From: Halisarca cf. caerulea
Taxonomy: Eukaryota > Porifera > Demospongiae > Chondrillida > Halisarcidae
DNA: 37,500 nt
Reading direction: 5' to 3'
NCBI GenBank assembly: GCA_963170055.1
Contig: CAUJGJ010000030.1
Span: 1,722,837 to 1,760,336, forward strand
In this document: piece by piece, positions 1-9,500 of the stretch
How the letters are laid out: every line of letters begins with the position of its first letter
Position numbering within the stretch: the first letter of the stretch is position 1
Position numbers and translations under genes: made by a program
The notes under the pieces: model-generated
Seen by the model: only the letters and a program-made list of their open reading frames with translations
What the model was told of the DNA's origin: nothing
The model's database searches: none

Positions 1-59
1 GACAATGGTGACAGATGGAGACAGTATAACTGTACAGTTGTATACATTTTACACAACAG

Positions 60-1126
60 AGACAAGAGCCAGAAACACCTGTAGATGTGTGTTATGAAGG
101 AAACACTCTCTACAATCCTGCAGAAGCTAGTACAGTGTGGATTTGCTCAAGTGGAGAGTGGAAACGTTTCAGGTGAGACAATAAAAAGTGAAAGACTTTA
201 TTCACAGAACACCAGAGTTACATAACTTACCTTCTACTCTCCAGTTTAACCCGTTCACTGGGTACAACTCAAAACACAGCAGCATCATCCTGCAAGGAGA
301 TCTATGAGTCATTAAATCAAGACAGCCAAGAATCTCTTGCAGATGGTGGGTATTACATTTCACGAGTTGATCAGTGTGGAAGAAAGGACAGGGTTGTGAA
401 GGTATACTTACCACTATATGAAATTAGTTTATTAATATTTAAATGATCATTAAATTTAATGCACTACTAGTTGTTATCTATATATGGCATTGCATACCCT
501 ATCTCTATTTCATCATTTCTCCCCTCTCTCCCTCCCCCTCTCTCATGCTCACTCACTGGTACCGTACACTACACAAGGTCCATTGTGACATGAGCACATG
601 TGGAGGAGGATGGACTCTTGTCTGGAAACACTCTTACTTGGAAGTTGGGGCTCTCACAACAGACATGTACTATTTCTCTACTTCCTACCAGCCCTGCTCT
701 GATATCGACAGTGGATGGTGCAATATACCCTACAAATCTCGCTTTGGTGCCACTGAAATGATGATAGTTGCCTACCATGAGAAAACAGTTGCATACGCAT
801 ACAAAGGTGACTTTAATGAAAACCTTGATGCAAACTGGACGGGAGGCAAGCTGGAAAATTCCCAACAGTGTGTAGACCTTTGCGTTACTAAGTCCAATGG
901 AGTTCGCCCAGCACCTAGTTCTAATAGTGATGACGACAGACTGCTTGGGATTGCGTTTGACAAATTTACCCCAGATGACATCTATGATGGCTGTGACACT
1001 GTGGATGGCACCTTTGACAACCTTGAAGAGTGCCGCTGGCATGATTGCTGGTTGCCAAGGAGCATATCTGCTAAGGGTACACAAACTCAAATGACCATGG
1101 CCATATATATATGCTGCAGACAATGA
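60..1126 (+). CDS. Fibrinogen-like (FReD/intelectin-type) domain protein, 5'-partial, three exons
   Basis: Seen: three exons join in frame: about 60-172 (ends phase 2 before GTGAGA), 245-401 (phase 0) and 578-1126 (stop TGA). The second exon opens the domain with SCKEIYES and GGYYIS. The third continues with VHCDMSTCGGGWTLVWKHSY, the characteristic start of fibrinogen-related and intelectin domains (Cys, Asp-Met, GGGWTL). Many further cysteines follow (CSDIDSGWC, CVDLC, CDTV, ECRWHDCW). Known: such domains are secreted lectin-like recognition modules. The signal peptide and earlier exons lie left of the window, and the start of the first exon is uncertain. Odd: the frame stops inside the beginning of the multicopper oxidase frame with no room for a 3' UTR or poly(A) site. 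The two are therefore probably alternative or fused parts of one transcription unit. Function beyond the domain class is not known. Confidence 0.72.
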
Positions 1127-3402
1127 TAATGTATGAAGTGTATTCGGATGGGACAAGAAGCCCCAGAGGTCACATGGCATATGTTGACGAGAAGAATGGA
1201 GAGATCTGCCGAGCAGATGGAAAGGAGATCTTCTCAAATTTCACAGCACCTGCCATAGCCGATGGATTCAGCCGAATGTACCTTGCTATCAATGGCCACT
1301 CTCCAGGGCCAACCATAATAGGGTACAGGGGACAGTTGATGCAGGTGAAGGTTGTTAATAGTCTCAGAGAGGATGCAGTCAGTATTCATTGGCACGGACA
1401 AATGCAGCGGGGAAACTACTGGATGGATGGTGTTGGCCACATCACTCAGTGTCCTATCTTGCCGGGAAGCAGCTTCACCTACACCTTCACCCTCACAGAG
1501 CCTGGTACACACTGGTACCACTCCCACATGGCTTCACAGAGATCTGATGGCCTTTATGGTGCTCTCATTGTGCTTGAGCCCGAAGAAGAGTCCGAGTCTA
1601 CAATTGTTGATGATCCCTCATTGTACACACTACTTCTGCATGACTGGTACGAGGAGTGGTCCATGGATACATTCATGAAGATACACACCACAGTGGGGTA
1701 CTACCCCAATGGGCCACTAGGAGGGCGGTATACCAACACAGTTGGACCAGATGGGACTGATGTTGGAGGGTATCCATTTCGGTCAGCACTTATCAATGGG
1801 AGAGGACGGCATTATCATATTGACAGCAAAAACAAAAACCACAACAATAACAACAACGTTAATAATAATAATAGAGAGGAAAATGCAGAATCTGATGATC
1901 ATAGCACATGTGTATCAAATATGGCTCCCTTACATACATTCATTGTTGAGTATGGTAAAGTATACAGAATCCGTGTGATTGGGGTACAGAGCAACTATGC
2001 GTTCAGGCTGTCCGTACAAGGACACCGATTCTCAGTGTATGCAACTGATGGTCACAAACTTAACTACACAGATCAGCTGGTAGACTTCCTCATTGTGAAC
2101 AGTGGAGAGAGGTACGATATACTACTGCCAACTAACAGCACTCCTGGGAAGTACTGGATACACACAGAAACGCTCGAAATAGATGCAAAAGATCCATACC
2201 CTCACCATCACATGGGTAGTGCTATACTGGAGTACAAAGATGCAAGCACATTGGATGAAGGACCTGTCAGTATTAATCGTGCATGTTCGCAAGCCAAACC
2301 CTGTGTAGCTGTGAACTGCCCGTTCAGAAACTACGCACCACAGTACAACATAACGTGTGTGAATGCACACGAACTAATACCCTTACATCGTGACACACCT
2401 CCTAACAACGGAGTGCCAGAGGAAATATTTCTCAACTTTGGTTTTCATGGTCTGAGTCGCATAGTGAGAAGCACCATCAATGGAATTAGCTTCAAGCACC
2501 CTTCAAACCTGCCTGGGCGATGGGAAGATGACATAGCATCACACACCAGTAACACCTTCTGTAGCATTGGTATCAACTGCAAGGAGGGATCCTACTGTCA
2601 CTGTACACACACTGTCAACGTCTCATTCAACTCAACTGTACAACTGGTTCTGACCAATGTGGACTATCTGCATGCTGGAAGCATTGCGCACCCTGTACAC
2701 ATCCACGGACACTCCTTCCATGTTGTGGGTGTGGGCTACCCCCAGTACAACTTTAGTACTGGTTTCTATGTGGCAGACAACAGGGATATAAAGTGCATCG
2801 ATTCAAGATGCACCAGGCTGCAATGGAGAAAACCAGTGGCGCTAACTCTTGATCGTCCAGTTGTGAAGAAGGACACAGTGATAGTGCCGGCAGGAGGCTA
2901 CACTGTGATCAGGTTCAGAGCAGACAACCCAGGAATTTGGCTCCTACACTGTCACATAGAAGCTCACCACCTTGAGGGGATGTCCCTAATAATTAATGAA
3001 GCAGTCGAACTACACCCACCCACTCCTGAAAACTTTCCTCAGTGTTTATCAGGATACGTAAGGAATATTTCCAACTTCAAACAGGAGCAAATCAGGGTGG
3101 GAATCTCCCTGAAATGCGAAGAAGACAAGCAGAACGCAAACAACAACAGTAACTGTTCAATATGGCTGCAGTGTGCAAAGATACTAGTTGGAGCATTGCT
3201 CATCACCTCAGTAGTTGGTCACATAGCAGTGCTTTTCATTGTTTTTCGGTTTACCTCACGGCGGCAGCAAAGGAGAATGAATTTTGTAATGTGTGTCATC
3301 TTTCCCAGTTGCACCTTGAGAATGTACTTTGCTGTGAGCAGTGTAATAACTTTCACACTACTCTTTATATTGATAATGCTTGTACAATTTGACCATTCAT
3401 GA
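1111..3402 (+). CDS. Laccase-type multicopper oxidase, membrane-anchored, large 3' exon
   Basis: Known role of the family: four-copper oxidation of phenols, amines or metal ions with reduction of O2 to water. Seen (numbering from Met at 1111): all copper motifs are present: HWHG (H93, H95), HWYHSH (H137, H139), HPVHIHGH (H527, H530, H532) and HCHIEAHHLEGM (H613, C614, H615, H619, M624). The type-1 axial position is Met. An Asn/Lys-rich low-complexity insert sits near residues 238-262. A hydrophobic helix at about 691-712 followed by RRQQRR suggests a type I membrane protein; a second hydrophobic stretch lies near 739-759. There is no signal peptide, so the true 5' end is an upstream exon. A good acceptor (TGCAG) ends at 1119, giving a phase-0 exon 1120-3402. 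AATAAA follows the stop by about 20 bp. Substrate cannot be inferred. Confidence 0.88.
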   Translation: MLQTMIMYEVYSDGTRSPRGHMAYVDEKNGEICRADGKEIFSNFTAPAIADGFSRMYLAINGHSPGPTIIGYRGQLMQVKVVNSLREDAVSIHWHGQMQRGNYWMDGVGHITQCPILPGSSFTYTFTLTEPGTHWYHSHMASQRSDGLYGALIVLEPEEESESTIVDDPSLYTLLLHDWYEEWSMDTFMKIHTTVGYYPNGPLGGRYTNTVGPDGTDVGGYPFRSALINGRGRHYHIDSKNKNHNNNNNVNNNNREENAESDDHSTCVSNMAPLHTFIVEYGKVYRIRVIGVQSNYAFRLSVQGHRFSVYATDGHKLNYTDQLVDFLIVNSGERYDILLPTNSTPGKYWIHTETLEIDAKDPYPHHHMGSAILEYKDASTLDEGPVSINRACSQAKPCVAVNCPFRNYAPQYNITCVNAHELIPLHRDTPPNNGVPEEIFLNFGFHGLSRIVRSTINGISFKHPSNLPGRWEDDIASHTSNTFCSIGINCKEGSYCHCTHTVNVSFNSTVQLVLTNVDYLHAGSIAHPVHIHGHSFHVVGVGYPQYNFSTGFYVADNRDIKCIDSRCTRLQWRKPVALTLDRPVVKKDTVIVPAGGYTVIRFRADNPGIWLLHCHIEAHHLEGMSLIINEAVELHPPTPENFPQCLSGYVRNISNFKQEQIRVGISLKCEEDKQNANNNSNCSIWLQCAKILVGALLITSVVGHIAVLFIVFRFTSRRQQRRMNFVMCVIFPSCTLRMYFAVSSVITFTLLFILIMLVQFDHS

Positions 3403-3422
3403 GTTGTATGTACACTGTCTAC

Positions 3423-3428
3423 AATAAA
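3423..3428 (+). promoter_or_regulatory. Polyadenylation signal AATAAA
   Basis: A canonical AATAAA lies 20 bp after the oxidase stop codon. It is the only such signal close to that stop and marks the probable 3' end of the fibrinogen-like/oxidase transcription unit. Confidence 0.55.
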
Positions 3429-3803
3429 TTTGCCAATACAAATTGCAGATTAATGATATAATCTGAAATTTGTGTTGTGCAATGATATAAGGGTAAATAT
3501 GTATTGTGCATTAATTATACATGCACACAAGCACTTTCACACACACATAGATTGCATGATGCGCAATATATACACAATATCCATGCAGTATGTATGATAT
3601 AGTGGGAGAGCAGTATAATTGGACACCAACATTACATTGCATTTCTATGATTTTTTTACCATATTCGGTGGTGAAGCTGCACATATATACATACATTGTG
3701 AACACACTCTGAGAACATCCCATATAACCCAACAGGTATTGTAACCCAATGCATTCATAAAATTATACACATGAATGTGGCGTTTAACAGGTTACACACA
3801 CAA

Positions 3804-3893
3804 CTGCACACACATACCTGAACACCCCCACACACACATATACACACACACACACAAATACAGACAACAGACGTGCATACTTGTGTGTGTGTG

Positions 3894-3950
<57 letters not shown>
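3804..3950. repeat. (CA)n followed by (TG)n microsatellite
   Basis: An interrupted CA tract (about 3804-3856) is followed, after a short spacer, by a TG tract (about 3881-3950). The two tracts are complementary and could fold back. The same CA-then-TG layout occurs in the duplicated blocks at 5443-5633 and 19861-20230. The Cys/Val and His/Thr reading frames across it are artefacts. Confidence 0.9.
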
Positions 3951-3951
<1 letters not shown>

Positions 3952-4119
3952 AGTGAGCTCGAAAATTAAGTTGAAATTCCTTAATCGTACAGTACATGTT
4001 TTTCTACTATATCTATTCAATGTACACCATAGACACTCCATAGAGTAGTGCATGCATGGTGTGTATCTATACCATATCCCACTCCAACCTATATTATAAT
4101 GCCTTATGTAGTTGAGTGC

Positions 4120-4332
4120 TTGATGACGGCAAGTTTGAAGATCTTGCATCATTCGTATTAGGCTCCCAGCAGGTGTGTACACATGTCACTGTGCTCACTA
4201 ACACCATACCAGTGGTTTTGGGAACGAAAGGGGACCCCTGATGAATAACAATCCCAAATAAGGTCAAAACATACTATGTAGTACTGGCATATAGTGTCTA
4301 TGGTCAAACAGCACAGGGGCCAGAATAAGAAC
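4120..4332 (+). promoter_or_regulatory. Conserved block upstream of signal-peptide exon, copy 1
   Basis: Conserved sequence directly upstream of each signal-peptide exon. Shared strings include GATCTTGCATCAT, CTCCCAGCAGGTGTGTACAC and CACTAACACCATACCAGTGG. Related blocks lie at about 5790-6542 (split by an inserted element), 24480-24659 and 31025-31196. Conservation of non-coding sequence next to a first exon suggests promoter or 5' UTR, but recent duplication alone could also explain it. Confidence 0.45.
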
Positions 4333-4457
4333 ATGATTTCAAGATCAAGTGGATTGTCCTAGCACTGAACGCTGTCATTATTCAGCTCCAGCTTTTTTCA
4401 GTGGAAAACACTGTCTTGTTGAAGGAGACAACTGATAGATCTCACACTGATAAAAAG
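4333..4457 (+). pseudogene. Signal-peptide exon, frameshifted copy 1
   Basis: This is the first of four copies of a leader exon. It keeps the donor (AAAAAG before GTAAGAG) and the coding similarity (WIVLALNAV...VENTVLLKE region) but has 125 nt instead of 126. One base is missing just after the ATG, so translation from that ATG reaches TAG after nine codons. Reading back from the conserved frame meets TGA at once. It cannot supply a leader as it stands. It lies upstream of the intact copy at 6543 and arose with the tandem duplication of the intergenic block. Confidence 0.75.
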
Positions 4458-5441
4458 GTAAGAGATGGAGCGATACTATGACTGGCTAGAAAACGCAGCA
4501 TGTGTAAGAGCGTAATAAAAACACCTGGTATGCCTTTAGTATGGATAACAGTCATGTGTAACGTGCAAACAAATGGGACATAACTAGACACAGTCCACAC
4601 CACACTACTGCTCAGTAAACAAAATGGGTTACAAATGGTGGAGAAAGATATTAGATATGTTGCACAATACTACATAGCGCTGATTGAGCAAATTGTCTAA
4701 AATAGCACAAAGAGGCCACTAGTTTGGCATTGTCAAACCATGGATACTTTAACCATTGAACCTACGCTATGATCGAACCTTTATATTATACATGTAAGGT
4801 GAATCGAAGTGGGGCAATTTGGAACAACGGGTAATTTTGAACAGTCAGGTCAAAGACAGCTAGTGTCAATCATGGCCACAAGCTACATCCATTATTTCTC
4901 ATCTGTATATATTGTCTCCATGAAGGGGGAGTTCGGCAGTAGCAAGGTACGTGCATGGTAATTGGGTAACCTGACCACAGCAAAAGTTACAGGGCCTGTC
5001 CCTGTTCCAAATTACCCCCTTTACCTTAATATATGGTTTTGCTTCGCAGCACAGAGATCGCTTCATGACGCCATCTATTTGGCAAACTATGCATATAAAT
5101 ATGTATTGTGCATTAATTATACATGCACACAAGCATTTTCACACGCACATAGATTGCATGATGCGCAATATATACACAATATACATGTAGTATGTATGAT
5201 ATAGTGGGAGAGCAGTAATTGGACACCAACATTATACATTGCATTTCTATGATTTTTTTTACCATATTCGGTGGTGAAGCTGGACATACACATACATTGT
5301 GAACACACACTGAGAACATCCCATATAACCCAACAGGTATTGTAACCCAGTAACCCGATACATTCATAAAATTAGACATATTATACAGAATGCTGCATTT
5401 TCCAGGGTACGTACACGACTGTACACATATATACCGGAACA

Positions 5442-5442
<1 letters not shown>

Positions 5443-5518
<76 letters not shown>

Positions 5519-5585
5519 TACACATGCACACACACACAAATACAGACGACAGACATGCGTACTTGTGTTTGTGTGTGTGTGTGTG

Positions 5586-5633
<48 letters not shown>
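5443..5633. repeat. (CA)n followed by (TG)n microsatellite
   Basis: A nearly pure CA tract (5443-5516) is followed by a TG tract (about 5565-5633). It occupies the same place in duplication copy 2 as the array at 3804-3950 does in copy 1. Confidence 0.9.
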
Positions 5634-5634
<1 letters not shown>

Positions 5635-5985
5635 TGGTGAGCTTGAAAATTAAGTTGAAATTCCTTTAATCACACAATACATGTTTTTCTACTATCTATT
5701 CAATGTACACCATAGACACTCTATGGAGTAGTGCATGGTGTATGTCTATACCATATCCCACTCCAACCTATAATGCCTCATGTAGTTGAGTGCTTGATGA
5801 TGAAAAGTTTGAAGATCTTGCATCATTCATATAAGGCTCCCAGCAGGTGTGTACACATGTACTTACACATGTACTAACATATGTACTAACACTAACACCA
5901 TACCAGTGGTTTTGGGGATGAATGGTGAATCCCAAATAAGGTCAAACCATTGTCACTTAGTCTATATACTAGTATGTAGTATATA

Positions 5986-6504
5986 CAGGGGCGGATTTAG
6001 GGGTGTTTCTGTGGTTTCCAGAAACCAGTCAAGCTATCCTAAGCCTTGGAATTCTTCAAGAGCTGTTAAGGTAATATTCAATTCCCATGAAAGCAGAAGT
6101 AGTAAGTTACCACTTCATGCTTTATTGCCAGGCCTAAAACTCTTTAGCAGAGCTTTGTGGAGAATATATTCTCAAAAAAAACAGCTCTAACAATCTCTAA
6201 TTGAGGAAAAGCTCTTAAAAATCGCTAAGATATAAAATTCGCCATCTTTTGTTACATCATCTGACATCACAAGTGCCATCAGAATAATTATTAATGGTAA
6301 AGCAGTTTCTATATTCACGAATTATACTCACAAATAACGGTTTTAGGTGTATTCTCACTACATAAAGGTGCCAAAGTGCTGGAATCTCACAATCAGAATC
6401 CAACCTTGTGAGTGGCAGTCATTTTAAGACATTAGCTGCATTACACTACAATATTGGGATCTTATAAAGGAAACTAGTCAGAGTATTTTCTGCATCCGCC
6501 CCTG
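5986..6504. mobile_element. Non-autonomous DNA transposon with CAGGGGCGGAT termini
   Basis: The ends are CAGGGGCGGAT and its inverse ATCCGCCCCTG. The sister block (copy 1) lacks this segment, reading straight from the CATATAGTG region into GTCTATGGTCAAACAGC, so this is an insertion after the duplication. Such termini resemble hAT-type MITEs. No transposase frame was seen; the target duplication is short and unclear (ATA). Confidence 0.65.
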
Positions 6505-6542
6505 ATAGTGTCTACGGTCAAACAGCACAGGGGAATAAGAAC

Positions 6543-9500
6543 ATGTATTTCAAGATCAAGTGGATCGTTCTAGCACTTAACACTGTCATTATTCAGCTCC
6601 AGTTTTTTTCAGTGGAAAACACTGTCTTGTTGAAGGAGGCAACTGACAAACCTCCTACCGATAAAAAGGTAAGAGATGGAGCAGTACTATGACTGGCTAG
6701 GAAACATAGCGTGTGTAAGAGCGCCATAAAAACACCATGTTTGCCCATAGATACTCCAACCATGATTTGCCTTTAGTATGGGTAACAATCATGTGTAACG
6801 TGCAAATTAAACAAATGGGAGATAACTAGACACATGCAGTCCACACCACACTACTTGTTGCTCAGTAAGCATAATGACTTACAAATGGCGGAGAAAGATA
6901 TTAGACATGTTGCACGATATCATAGTGCAAATTCGAGCAAATTGTCTAAAATAACACAAAGAGGCCACTAGTTTGGCATTGTCGAACTTAGGATACTTTA
7001 ACCATTGAACCTACGCTATAATCGAACCTTTATAGCACACATGTAAGGTGAAGTGGGGCAATTTGGAACAACGGGTAATTTGGAACACTCAGGCCAAAAA
7101 CAGTGTCAACCATGGCCACATGCAAGCTACATCCATTATTTCTTGTCTGTATTGTCTCCATGAAGGGGGAGTTTGGCAGTAGCAAGGGTGGTTGGGTAAC
7201 CTGACCACAGCAAAAGTTGCAGGGCCTGTCCCTGATCAAAATTATCTCCCTTTACCTTAATGCTTTGCAGCACAGAGATCGCTTCTTGCCTCCATTTTTT
7301 CTTTTATATATATGACGCCATCTGTTTGGCAAACTACGTATATAAAGACGAGAAGTGGTAGGGAAAAGTGGGGGTAACAGTAGGGGTATATAATTGGAAT
7401 GGGAAGGGAAAGGAAGTGCCAACAGCAAGTGACAGGCTATATGTTCTCTATGGTGTTGTCTACATTAATTGGGAGTTCATCGTTATATAATTGGCAAGTT
7501 TGGTTAGTCAGCTTTAATTGGTTAGTCAGCTTGGCTGTAGGACAAGATATCGACCCTGTTTATTCCAAGTTACCCTGCCGTTCCAAGTTACCCTGCTGTT
7601 CCAAGTTACCCCACTTTGTATACCCTAGCTTTACAAGTTGCATGTGTTTTGGTGCATCCCCTTATTATAGCATTTTAGCATTGACAATTTGTACTCCATC
7701 AGTCTTATTTCCATGTATACAAATGAAATGTTGACACCTAGCCTTAAACCCAAGGGTGACAGTTGCTGTCACACTGAGGTGCATGGGTCATGGGAGGTCC
7801 CATGCAGTATATTTAGCACGTGACTGGAAAGTCTGTGTGTATTCCTAGCTAGTAAAATTAATATTATTTATAGTATACATGACTGGAAAGTCTTCATGTG
7901 TGTACGTATACGTACATGACTGGAAAGTCAGTGTGTATGACCAGTTAATTAGCATTACATACTTGACCGGGATCGAAGTCAGTGTGTGTATATTATAGCT
8001 AAATAGTACATGTATGACTGGAAAGACAGTTGGCTCCACTAAACTACTTCCAATGGTATGCCATTCCAGATCGAGAAGGCTTCAACAGGTACATGTCCAG
8101 TGAAGGCACTGTGGAGTAGGGAGAAGACCACTTGTAAAGGTTAGAAGCACGCAGAGTATATGCAGGCCTGTAGCCAGGGGGGGTGCGTTGGGTGTGTTAG
8201 CACCCCCTTAAGGAATGGTACCTTAAAATTATTCTTGCACTGAACCTACTCTCATATAGTTAGCCAGTAAGTATCAGACACAGTAATTCCTGGAAATTCT
8301 GCATACTTGTTTAGAAATTTTGAAGTGATTTACTCTGGTGTATCGATTCATTTGCTTTCTCAAATATGTAAACTGATGGCAAAAATGCATTGAGACCGAA
8401 ACAAGAACATGACACACAAATCCCGTCATCCATGTTTTGTTGTGCAATATACCCTTTTCCTATCTTACTGTGAAAAGCATACGCACCCCCCAAACAAAAA
8501 CCTGCCCACGGGTCTGATATGTACACACATATATATATCGATAGTATTGATTTATGAATATCTAGTAAATACTGTATTCAAGACTCAAACGTCAATCATA
8601 TCTGATTTGAAAAAAAGGCTTTATATGCGGGTTATGTTGTATGCACAAAGCACCATCCATTTGAAGTAGCCATAACATTCACTGCATGTCCTGGAATGTT
8701 GCTTAGTCTTGTGGCATAATAGCATCCTGTGTGATATAGTAAAAGCAGGTCCTGCAAGTCTCTTGTAGATGCTTTGGTTCTGTGCCGGGATGGCTTGGAT
8801 TTCCTAAGGCTCTTTTGTATACTAACATGAACTTTAACCACAATACCCACATACATCTTATATATACAGGGTGGACTGTAGTCTAGTATGTTAGCCCCTA
8901 AGTGGGAGAAAAGACGGGCTAGCTTATTAGACTATAGGTGGACTTATACAAATACAATAGATTGAGATTGGAAATAGTATCTATTAGTTGAATAATTCAA
9001 ACGGATAGTTGAATGCATGCATAAATGTTTGTCACCCTAATTTTGAGAATGGACCTATAGAACCAAAATCTGGAAAAAGTTCACTCGCAAATTTTCTTTA
9101 TGCCCCTCAATCATGACACATTTTGCTGTCACTGGAAGGGCTCAGGTCCCATGAGTATGGAGCATGTAATGGTTTGCATCTACTGTAAAACCCATCTATA
9201 ACAGCCCCTGCAATCAGGGGACAAAGGGATGGTGTGTGGTCTTTGTAGATAGGTGGTCCTTATAAAGAGGTGCATTATAGTATCACTGAAGTGAGGTGGT
9301 CCATATGGCGGCCTACACAGTGGTTATACTATAGACAGGGCCCTGTGGTCTTTTGTTATTGGCCTTTTAAGACAGGTTTCACTGGAATATTTCTGAGTCA
9401 ATAATATTTAAGTTACCCCAGACTTTAATGCACAACAACATACAGTACCATTAGAAATCCAACTCTATGGGGGAGAACACAGATGTGAAGGACAGCTGAG

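Larger units (their letters stand above)
3490..5105. repeat. Intergenic tandem-duplication block, copy 1
   Basis: About 1.6 kb that recurs immediately downstream (5106 onward). Shared landmarks in order: GTGCATTAATTATACATGCA, the CA/TG dinucleotide arrays, GAAAATTAAGTTGAAATTCC, the conserved upstream block near 4120-4230, a signal-peptide exon, and an inverted-repeat segment near 4796-5030 (AAGGTGAA...GTGGGGCAATTTGGAAC and its partner CAAATTACCCCCTTTACCTT). The right half also recurs at 24480-25200 and in part at 31025-31440. No other coding sequence was found in it. Confidence 0.8.
5106..7343. repeat. Intergenic tandem-duplication block, copy 2
   Basis: Second copy of the block at 3490-5105, matching it from TTGTGCATTAATTATACATG onward. 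It is longer because a 519-bp inverted-repeat element (5986-6504) was inserted after duplication. It contains the intact signal-peptide exon of gene A (6543-6668) and the same inverted-repeat segment near 7045-7260. The rest holds nothing else recognisable as a gene. Confidence 0.8.

Noticed and set aside
569..1237. 222-residue minus-strand frame opposite the fibrinogen-like exon
   Set aside because: It is a shadow of the plus-strand coding region, which has clear domain motifs and splice sites.
7399..7734. 111-residue plus-strand frame in intron 1 of gene A
   Set aside because: It spans a tandem repeat of TTCCAAGTTACCC. No domain and no conservation in gene B's intron.
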